Shown piece after piece: positions 7,748-15,391 of a stretch of DNA of 43,684 bases. Made by a program: the position numbers and the translations under genes. Within the stretch, counting starts at the first letter, position 1; each line of letters begins with the position of its first letter. This DNA is from Treponema sp. (lineage in GTDB: Bacteria; Spirochaetota; Spirochaetia; Treponematales; Breznakiellaceae), in NCBI GenBank assembly GCA_031257385.1, contig JAIROT010000037.1:1-43684 (forward strand). The letters are read 5' to 3'. The notes under the pieces were generated by a model. The model saw nothing but the letters and a program-made list of their open reading frames with translations, made no database searches and was not told where the DNA came from.

Positions 7748-10700
7748 TCAGTTTCCGGCGGCGGTTCCCAAAAGGTTTTTCAATATCTCTCTATATTCTG
7801 ACTGAATTGCGGGCTTTTCGTCCACCGTGTCAATCAGGAGATCGTCAAACTGTTCCAGAAAGGCGGCGTTGATCCGGTCTATGAGCAATTCCGGCATGGT
7901 TCCGCTTTTCCGGGCAAAGTCTTCAAGTCCGCTTCCCCCTGCTCCGGCAATGATCCGCAAGGTTTCAAGCCCGGTTTTATCCAGCCCTTTAAGAAAACCC
8001 TTCATTCGCGCCGGGGGGTTTGATACCCCGTCCTTCAGCTCCCCCGCTGCAAGGCGGGTTCCCGGGTTGCTGATTGGGGCTTTGTCAGGAGCTTTGGCCC
8101 GGTCTTTTACCGGGGGCTTTGCCGCTTTAAGCGGCCTTTTACGCGGCTCCGGCCCGCCGGATGATTCTCCCCGCGCGGCCGGGGCTGAAACGGCGGGCTT
8201 GTTGTTTTGCCCCTCTTCTTCCGCCTTGAGCAGATCACGTACCGCGTCGGAATCGGCGCGGAGTTTTTCTATGCGGGAGTCCAGCAGTTTCATCTGCCGG
8301 CCTCCGGCGGACACCCGCCCTGTTTCGCGCAAGGCCAAAACCAGCCCCGTCAGCTTTGAGGAGGAGGGAGCTTCGCCGGCGACGCCCAGTGCGGAACCGG
8401 CAACGCTTTTCCAGACATCCCCAAGGGGAGGCTGCCTGCCCTTCATCTCAAGGCCGTTTTTAAGGCGGAAGCAGTACTCGGTATAACGAAAAAGGTTCTC
8501 AAGGAAACCAGTTAAATGCGGGTTTTTTGTAAAACGGAGCCCTTCGATTGTATATGAGGAATGACCGGCCCGCTCCATAGCGGGGAAGGCCTCTCGTTTT
8601 TCCGTATCATAAACCTGGGGATAAAAAAACTCAAAGAGCTTGAGACGAAACTCCTCTCTCAAATAAAAGTCAACGGCGTTTAAGACATTTTCAAAATCCT
8701 TTGCGAGGACTCGACTTTCAGCGGGAAAACGCGGCATACCGGAAGACGGCTCCCGTTCAAAGAACATGCTTTCGTCTATTACCTTTGGTATTAACAGAAT
8801 AATATCGGCAAAGGCGATGCTGTTGTTCTCCCTTATAAAATGCCGATGAAAATAAAAGTCCGTTAACAGGGAATCGTTGCAATCCCCCGCGTGCGGCAAA
8901 AGCAGGGGGAAAGCCTTGTCCGTTATCCCATACAGCGCCGCAAAATCCACAAGCCAGCGGGGAAGGAATCCGTCAAGGCCTTCAAAAACAGCGCGGTAAC
9001 ATTCCCAGAGTCTGAGGAGTTCCCCAAAGTTGGTCTCCGCATCATTTTCCCCTCCGGTAAAAAGGCAGAGTTCCCTGGCGTATATACGAATGTAGCCTTC
9101 GCCGGTTTTGGTGATATTCCCCTTGCGGAATTCGCTTCGCCAATACACAAAAAAAGCCAGTTCATCTTCGTCCATCCGCCCGGTGTCAAGGCTGCCTTTG
9201 AGGAGCCGCAGTGGAATGAAGCGGGCGGGCGGGCCGCCTGTTTTGAACAGGGCAAGCTCCGAATACAGGGAAGGCCCCGGAAGATCGGCGAATTTTTCTT
9301 CCGCGGTACAGTTGAACGGATTCTGTCCCGCCTGCATATCCGAGGGGCGGAAAACACGGGGCAAGGGGAATTCAAAGCGGGGAAGACCCAGGGGCCGCGC
9401 CGCGTCCCGTATCAAATAAGGTTCAAGCTCCGCCTCCGTTACGCAAAACAGATTCCGCGCTTTCGCGGCGGCGGGGCCGCGGAATAATTCCCCCGCCTCG
9501 GAAAAGATACCCAGCGTTATTTCGGCCCTGATGCTTTGCAAATGGGCAAGTGTCTCGTTTTGGGGAAGCGCTTCTTCGGGCTCAACCAGCAGCAATAAAC
9601 CGGCGGCGTTCCGGCGTTCCGCGGGGCTCAGGGGAAGATCCTCGTAAAAGACGATGCGCAGCGGCTCGCCCCGGCTTTCCCGGCCTGTTCCGGGCAGACT
9701 TACGGCTTTAAGCTTCGGCAGAAGGGGAGACAGGTACAGCTCATAGTAACGCCGCTCCACGAGGGCAAGCGCCTTACACCCGCCGGAGGCGAGGCGGGCA
9801 AACGCGGACGCGAGGAACGCGGCCTGCTCCCGATGCCCCCTGAGCGTAACTCCGCCTGAAAGACCCCAGGCTCGCAGGAAATCCAGATGGGCGTGAAAAA
9901 TCGTTTCTTTATCGCCCCGCTCAAGCCAGAGCGAGGTATCCGCTTCCATGCCGCTAAAGCGGCCCGCAAAACGCCCGCCGCCCCGCCTGAGCAGTTCACC
10001 CGGTTTCAGTTTAATTTTTTCGATTGCCGCCCCGCCCGCCCAGGAACACAGGGGAAAAAGACCGATGGCCAGCAGGTCTTCCCGCCTGACCCATTGGTCC
10101 TCCAGCAGAATGAAGTCCCGGTTCATGCGCAGGGAAACTTCCTCAACGGAAAAACGCCGTTCCCCGTACCGCAGAAGAGGCGCGGCCCAGGCTTCGCCCG
10201 CTCCGGGGCGGCCCTGCTCCCGCAGCGCCCCAAGGATCAAAAGAAGCCGTTCCCTGTTTACAAAAACCGAATCTTCGGCGAGCCGTTCTTTGAGTTTTTG
10301 ATCCCCGAACTGAAAGATCAGCCGGCCGCGGGAATCGGCGAAACGGGGAATATCCTCGCCCTTTAGCACATAACGCCTGCGGCCGCCGGGCTCGGCAAAT
10401 TCCGCCAGGGCCGTCTCGTCAATTATCCCGTAAATACCATTGCGGTACAGGCGGTGACAGGGAAGGCCCAAAAGGGGCAGCCATTCCGATTCTTCCGCAT
10501 GGACCCGCAGTTCCATATAAAGCGGCCCCGCGCCTGGCGCGCCCGCCGCCGGAAAAGCCCTGCCGGCCGCGCCCGTAAGGGACAGTTCCATAAGCCCCCC
10601 GCCTTCTTCCGCAGGCACAAGCCGGGGGCCGCTTTTAATCAGGCGCTGCCCGCGTTTGAGCAGCGAGAGGAGCGGCCTGCCCTTAACCGTGTCGTTTGCC

Positions 10701-10858
10701 AGCGCCGCCGTATCCCCGCCCTCGGGCAGTTTCCAGGTTCTCCCCCCCAGGGCGAACAAACCCCCGCCCAGATCCTCCGCACCGGGGGGGATCAGCCGCG
10801 CAAAGAGACCGTTCCGGTATTCAAGCGTAAAAAAAGGAAAATCAAGCGTTGCGGGCAG
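7748..10858 (-). CDS. Large TerB_N/TerB_C-like protein, possibly with degenerate SNF2-like region
   Basis: FFVYWRSEFRKGNITKTGEGYIRIYARELCLF resembles TerB_N; C-terminal GLDKTGLETLRIIAG...IDTVDEKPAIQSEYREILKNLL resembles TerB_C. The ORF is open to 11128 but its N-terminal ~90 codons overlap the PfkB gene. AAGGGGG lies 5 nt before an in-frame CTG at 10858, a candidate start. Confidence 0.68.
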   Translation of the reverse strand: MPATLDFPFFTLEYRNGLFARLIPPGAEDLGGGLFALGGRTWKLPEGGDTAALANDTVKGRPLLSLLKRGQRLIKSGPRLVPAEEGGGLMELSLTGAAGRAFPAAGAPGAGPLYMELRVHAEESEWLPLLGLPCHRLYRNGIYGIIDETALAEFAEPGGRRRYVLKGEDIPRFADSRGRLIFQFGDQKLKERLAEDSVFVNRERLLLILGALREQGRPGAGEAWAAPLLRYGERRFSVEEVSLRMNRDFILLEDQWVRREDLLAIGLFPLCSWAGGAAIEKIKLKPGELLRRGGGRFAGRFSGMEADTSLWLERGDKETIFHAHLDFLRAWGLSGGVTLRGHREQAAFLASAFARLASGGCKALALVERRYYELYLSPLLPKLKAVSLPGTGRESRGEPLRIVFYEDLPLSPAERRNAAGLLLLVEPEEALPQNETLAHLQSIRAEITLGIFSEAGELFRGPAAAKARNLFCVTEAELEPYLIRDAARPLGLPRFEFPLPRVFRPSDMQAGQNPFNCTAEEKFADLPGPSLYSELALFKTGGPPARFIPLRLLKGSLDTGRMDEDELAFFVYWRSEFRKGNITKTGEGYIRIYARELCLFTGGENDAETNFGELLRLWECYRAVFEGLDGFLPRWLVDFAALYGITDKAFPLLLPHAGDCNDSLLTDFYFHRHFIRENNSIAFADIILLIPKVIDESMFFEREPSSGMPRFPAESRVLAKDFENVLNAVDFYLREEFRLKLFEFFYPQVYDTEKREAFPAMERAGHSSYTIEGLRFTKNPHLTGFLENLFRYTEYCFRLKNGLEMKGRQPPLGDVWKSVAGSALGVAGEAPSSSKLTGLVLALRETGRVSAGGRQMKLLDSRIEKLRADSDAVRDLLKAEEEGQNNKPAVSAPAARGESSGGPEPRKRPLKAAKPPVKDRAKAPDKAPISNPGTRLAAGELKDGVSNPPARMKGFLKGLDKTGLETLRIIAGAGGSGLEDFARKSGTMPELLIDRINAAFLEQFDDLLIDTVDEKPAIQSEYREILKNLLGTAAGN

Positions 10859-10883
10859 GGTATCCCCCTTGCCGTTTAAGGGC

Positions 10884-11786
10884 TTACGAATTGAACACTT
10901 CCCCGGCCAGGGGAATTGCCTCCATCGCGCCCGGACGGGAAACGCTGATGGCTGCGGCTTTACAGGCGGCGGCCAGAGCCCGGGATACGGGAAACCGCCT
11001 TGCCCTGGCGGCGATAAAATAGCCGGTGAAGGTATCCCCCGCGCCGACCGTATCGGCCACTTCCACGTCCGGCGCGTCCGCCTTTTCGCGGATTTCCCCC
11101 CGGCCGTAATAGGCCCCCTTTTCCCCAACGGTGAGGATTATTTCGGCATCGGGAAAACGGTTTACGAGCCTGTCGAGGATTTCAGGCGGAGTATCCGCCC
11201 CATCCTTCCCCGGTTCAGGCGGAGCCGCAAGGGCGGCGCCCTCTATTTCATTAACAAAGAACATATCAACCATATCCAGGGGCAGTTCCTCAATCGAGCG
11301 GTCATAGGGCGAGGGATTAAAATACACCGCAAGCCCCCGCCGCTTTGCCCCGGTGATAGCCTCCTTAAGCAGTACGATTTCATTTTGCAAAAGGATACAA
11401 TCGCCCGGGCCAAAACCCGCCAAAGTCCGGGTTATTTCTTCCGTAGTTATCGCGCCGTTTCCGCCGCTGTACACTATAATCGAATTCTGCCGGTTTTTAT
11501 CCAGTTGTATTATCGCCTGCCCGGTGTCCCCCTTGTATTCAACAATACCTTCGGTATTCACCCCGTAGGATTGCAGGAGCCCCGTCAAAAAGCGTCCGTC
11601 CGCGCCTATCTTTCCCGCCGCGTAAACCCGCAGCCCCGCCTTTGCCAGGGCCGCCGCCTGGTTGGCCCCCTTTCCTCCGGCGCTTTTGGTCAGGGATTTG
11701 CCGCTGATGGTTTCGCCGGGACGGACGACATGATCCACGGAAAAAATCAGGTCGATATTTAAGGAACCGTATACCAGGACTTTCAT
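10884..11786 (-). CDS. PfkB-family carbohydrate kinase (ribokinase-like)
   Basis: GSLNIDLIFSVDHVVRPGETISG, GGKGANQAAALAKAG, DTVGAGDTFTGYF. Confidence 0.93.
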   Translation of the reverse strand: MKVLVYGSLNIDLIFSVDHVVRPGETISGKSLTKSAGGKGANQAAALAKAGLRVYAAGKIGADGRFLTGLLQSYGVNTEGIVEYKGDTGQAIIQLDKNRQNSIIVYSGGNGAITTEEITRTLAGFGPGDCILLQNEIVLLKEAITGAKRRGLAVYFNPSPYDRSIEELPLDMVDMFFVNEIEGAALAAPPEPGKDGADTPPEILDRLVNRFPDAEIILTVGEKGAYYGRGEIREKADAPDVEVADTVGAGDTFTGYFIAARARRFPVSRALAAACKAAAISVSRPGAMEAIPLAGEVFNS

Positions 11787-11863
11787 TTAACTTTACTATA
11801 CCACGTCCGGAACCTTATGGCAAGAAAAAACCTGCCGCGCATCAGCGCCGCGCGGTTTCTTTT

Positions 11864-13261
11864 TCAGGGCACGGGCGCAACGGCGATCTTTCCCCGCCTT
11901 AAAAACTTTCCCCGTCCCGGCTTTCCGCGGAATTCACCGTTACGCGCTATTACTTCTCCGCGTGAAATCGTGCAGACCGGCCATCCCTGAACCTCAAATC
12001 CTTCATAGGCGGTATAATCCACATTTTCATGGAGCATTTTTTTACTCAGCGTCACTCTTTTATCGGGATCGATGATCACCAGATCCGCGTCGGATCCCGG
12101 CGCGATCAGGCCCTTTTGGGGATAAAAACCGAAAAGCCGCGCGGGGTTGGCGCAGCAAAGATCGGTAAAGCGCCGGAGGCTTATCCTTTTTTTTGCCACA
12201 CCCTCGCTGTACATAAGGGGAATGCGCTCTTCAATGCCCGGCGCGCCGCTGGGACATTTGGTAAAATCATCCTTACCCGACATCTTCCGGGTTTCAAAAA
12301 AGAAAGGGCAATGATCCGTGGCAAGCGTGTCGATATCCGACTCAAGCCCCCTCCAAAGCGATTCCCGATCCGCGTCCGTGCGCAGCGGCGGACACATAAT
12401 GTACTTGAGTCCTTCATTTCCCGGAGCGCTGTAGCGGCTCTCGTCGAGCAACAGATACTGGGGGCAGGTTTCGGCCCAGATGTTTTGCTGCCCTTCGCGG
12501 CGGGCGGCCCTGATAAATTCCATGCCCAGCCTGTTGCTCAGGTGGACAATATACAGAGGGGCGTTACCCGCCATTCGCGCAAAAAGTATCATCCGGTTAA
12601 TCGCCTCCGCCTCGCATTCGGCGGGACGGGAAAGCGGATGAAACCGGGGCTCTGTTTTTCCGGCGGCCCTGAATTCTTCCCGCAGCAGATTGATTATCCC
12701 GTCATTTTCAGGATGAACGGTAATCAGCAATCCCAGTTCCTTTGCCCGCCGCAGAACCCGAAATACATCCGCGTCGGAAAGTTTGAAGCCGTAGGTAAGG
12801 TATACCTTATAGCTGGTGATCCCCTCATCGGCCAGCGCCTCCATCATTGCAAGCACATTCTCATCCACATGCTGAATAACCCCGTGGAAACCGTAATCGA
12901 TCACCGCCTTGCCCCCGGCAAAGCCGTGGTACTTCCTGATCTGGTGATCCAGGCCGCAGCCCGCCGGCCCGAAAGCGGGGTGATCCACGATAGTGGTAGT
13001 TCCCCCGCAGGCGGCGGCTATCGTGCCGGTATAAAAATCATCACTGGCAACGGCAATTCCCGCGTCAAGATTCAGGTGGGTATGCACATCAACGCCGCCG
13101 GGAATAACAATTTTACCGGCGGCGTCAATAATTTCGGTGTCTGCGGCGAAACGCGGATCATTCCCGATATACGTTATTTTTTCCCCTTCACAAAGTACAT
13201 CGCAGACAGTTTCGGTATTTCCGGTAACTACCAAACCGTTTTTTATCAGGATGGTTTTCAT
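11864..13261 (-). CDS. Dihydropyrimidinase/hydantoinase-family amidohydrolase
   Basis: PGGVDVHTHLNL, SYKVYLTYG (carboxylated Lys region), TVHPEN, YIVHLSN, LATDHCPF. Confidence 0.92.
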   Translation of the reverse strand: MKTILIKNGLVVTGNTETVCDVLCEGEKITYIGNDPRFAADTEIIDAAGKIVIPGGVDVHTHLNLDAGIAVASDDFYTGTIAAACGGTTTIVDHPAFGPAGCGLDHQIRKYHGFAGGKAVIDYGFHGVIQHVDENVLAMMEALADEGITSYKVYLTYGFKLSDADVFRVLRRAKELGLLITVHPENDGIINLLREEFRAAGKTEPRFHPLSRPAECEAEAINRMILFARMAGNAPLYIVHLSNRLGMEFIRAARREGQQNIWAETCPQYLLLDESRYSAPGNEGLKYIMCPPLRTDADRESLWRGLESDIDTLATDHCPFFFETRKMSGKDDFTKCPSGAPGIEERIPLMYSEGVAKKRISLRRFTDLCCANPARLFGFYPQKGLIAPGSDADLVIIDPDKRVTLSKKMLHENVDYTAYEGFEVQGWPVCTISRGEVIARNGEFRGKPGRGKFLRRGKIAVAPVP

Positions 13262-13355
13262 GTCTTTTATACCTTAATTCCCCTTTTCAATTTTATTCAA
13301 GGGGGTTAACAGCGGCACTGGAAACAAGACCCAAAAGCCGCTATACTTAAACGTA

Positions 13356-14285
13356 ATGAATCTTGAGGCGTTTATACTTGGCAGCGGGGGCATGATGCCG
13401 CTACCGAACCGTCATCTTACATCGGTGCTTTTACGGCGGGAAGGGGAATTGTTTCTGTTTGACGGCGGAGAAGGGACACAGGTTTCCCTGAGACGGCTCA
13501 ATCTGCGATGGAAAAAAATCTCCGTGATCTTTGTAAGCCACACCCACGCGGATCATGTTACGGGCATTCCCGGCCTGTTGATGCTTTCATCCCAGGTGGA
13601 TCGGAATGATCCGCTGTACATTATCGGGCCGCCGCGGATAGCCGATTACATTGAGACCAACCGCCGAATCCTGGACATGTATATCAATTATGAGATTATT
13701 ATTAAAGAAATTACCGGACCGGGTCTTGTGTATGCGGGGGAGGGCTTTCATGTCCGCTGTTTCCCGCTGCGGCACGGCAAGCCCTGTTTCGGTTATGCCT
13801 TTGAGGAAGAAGGCAGGCCCGGCGAGTTCCACCCGGAAAAGGCGGAGGCCCTGGGCGTCCCGCGGGGACCGCTCTGGGCGAGGCTTCAGTCGGGCGAAAC
13901 GGTCAAGGCCGCGGACGGCAAAGACGTTCACCCCGGCGAGGTGCTGGGGCCTCCCCGCTCAGGCAGGAAGTTTTCGTTTGTTACCGACAGCCTGGCCTTT
14001 CCGGAAATAGCCAAAGAGGTTTCAGGCTCGGACCTTTTCGTGTGCGAAGGGATGTTCGAGCGGGAGCTTGCCGAAGACGCCCGGAGCAAAAAACACATGA
14101 CCGCCGAGGATGCCGCCCGGATCGCCGCCATGGCCGGCGGGATCAAAAAACTGGCGCTGATCCACTACAGTCCCCGTTATACCGAATACAACCTGAAACA
14201 GCTTTTAAGGGAAGCCCGGGCGGTATTCCCCGATACGGAACTTTCCCGCGATCGGGCCGTATATCCGATTGATTTCGCGGATTGA
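13356..14285 (+). CDS. rnz: Ribonuclease Z (tRNA 3' processing, MBL fold)
   Basis: FDGGEGTQVSLRRLNLRWKKISVIFVSHTHADHVTGIPGLL; SKKHMTAEDAARIA; LIHYSPRY. Confidence 0.94.
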   Translation: MNLEAFILGSGGMMPLPNRHLTSVLLRREGELFLFDGGEGTQVSLRRLNLRWKKISVIFVSHTHADHVTGIPGLLMLSSQVDRNDPLYIIGPPRIADYIETNRRILDMYINYEIIIKEITGPGLVYAGEGFHVRCFPLRHGKPCFGYAFEEEGRPGEFHPEKAEALGVPRGPLWARLQSGETVKAADGKDVHPGEVLGPPRSGRKFSFVTDSLAFPEIAKEVSGSDLFVCEGMFERELAEDARSKKHMTAEDAARIAAMAGGIKKLALIHYSPRYTEYNLKQLLREARAVFPDTELSRDRAVYPIDFAD

Positions 14286-14341
14286 AGGAGGCTCTCTTTT
14301 GTATACCCGGGCGGTTGAACGCGGCGAAGGAAGGTTCCCCT

Positions 14342-15286
14342 TTGATTGAGGTAAAAAATCTTTCAAAACGCTATGGAAACGTGGAAGCGGTACGGGACGT
14401 TTCTTTTTCGGTGGGCGCCGATCAGGTGCTGGGTTTTCTCGGTCCCAACGGCGCGGGGAAAACCACCATTATGAAAATTCTCACCGGCTACCATTTTCCT
14501 TCCGAAGGAAGCGTCCTGGTAGACGGCATATCGGTGGAGGACGATCCGGTAGAGGTGAAAAAACGGATCGGCTACCTGCCGGAAAACGTTCCGCTGTACG
14601 GCGATTTCACCGTGGACGAATACCTGGCCTTTGCCGCCGACGCCCGGCTTATCCCCCGCGGGGAACGGAAGAAAAGAATCGAGGCGAGCCTTGAAGCCTG
14701 CGCCCTGGGAGACCGGCGCTCCCGTAAAATCGAGACCCTCTCAAAAGGCTACCGCCAGCGCGCGGGCCTCAGTCAGGCGATCCTCCATGATCCTCCGATT
14801 CTCATTCTGGATGAGCCTACCGGCGGGCTTGACCCGAATCAGATAATCGAGATTCGTTCCCTCATCAAAGAGCTGGGTAAACGGAAAACCGTGATTCTCT
14901 CCACCCATATTTTACCGGAGGTTGAAGCGGTGTGCGGCCGGGTGCTTATCCTGAACGAAGGACGTATCGCCGCCCAGGGAACAGCGGAGGAAATCGCCGG
15001 CACCATGAAGGGCGGGGACACCTGGGAGCTTATTCTGAAAGGGGCGGGCGCGGAAACCATAAAGGCAAGGCTGCCCTTGCTGGGAGGCGGCCCCGGCATC
15101 GGGACGGTGGAAAACGCGGAAGACAGAACGGTACGCTTGAGCTTCTTTGTTCCGGCGGGAAGCAGGAAAGACCTGGTGAGCGGCGAGCGGATATTTGACT
15201 GGGCGGTCGCCTGCGGCTTTAAAATACTGGGCATGAACCGGAAGAAACTCAGTCTGGAAGATATTTTTGTAAAACTTACCGCGTAA
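14342..15286 (+). CDS. ABC transporter ATP-binding protein (CcmA/GldA-like)
   Basis: GFLGPNGAGKTTIMKILTG, LSKGYRQRAGLSQAILHDPPILILDEPTGGLDP. TTG start at LIEVKNLSKRYGN is plausible, after GAAGGAAGG. Confidence 0.9.
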   Translation: MIEVKNLSKRYGNVEAVRDVSFSVGADQVLGFLGPNGAGKTTIMKILTGYHFPSEGSVLVDGISVEDDPVEVKKRIGYLPENVPLYGDFTVDEYLAFAADARLIPRGERKKRIEASLEACALGDRRSRKIETLSKGYRQRAGLSQAILHDPPILILDEPTGGLDPNQIIEIRSLIKELGKRKTVILSTHILPEVEAVCGRVLILNEGRIAAQGTAEEIAGTMKGGDTWELILKGAGAETIKARLPLLGGGPGIGTVENAEDRTVRLSFFVPAGSRKDLVSGERIFDWAVACGFKILGMNRKKLSLEDIFVKLTA

Positions 15287-15391
15287 GCGCCGATTTTTTT
15301 TCTTCGCCGCCCGTAAACCGCACGGCAACGTTCAGGGTACTTCACATTTTTACCGATCATGTTATGATAAGAGAAAGTACGGAGGCAGTTA

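Noticed and set aside
8891-11762. Long plus-strand ORFs opposite the TerB-like and PfkB genes (for example 10656-11762, 368 aa)
   Set aside because: Shadow ORFs opposite well-supported genes; low-complexity R/P/G-rich translations typical of antisense frames in GC-rich DNA.
12029-13309. 426-aa plus-strand ORF
   Set aside because: Exactly antisense to dihydropyrimidinase, which has clear catalytic motifs.
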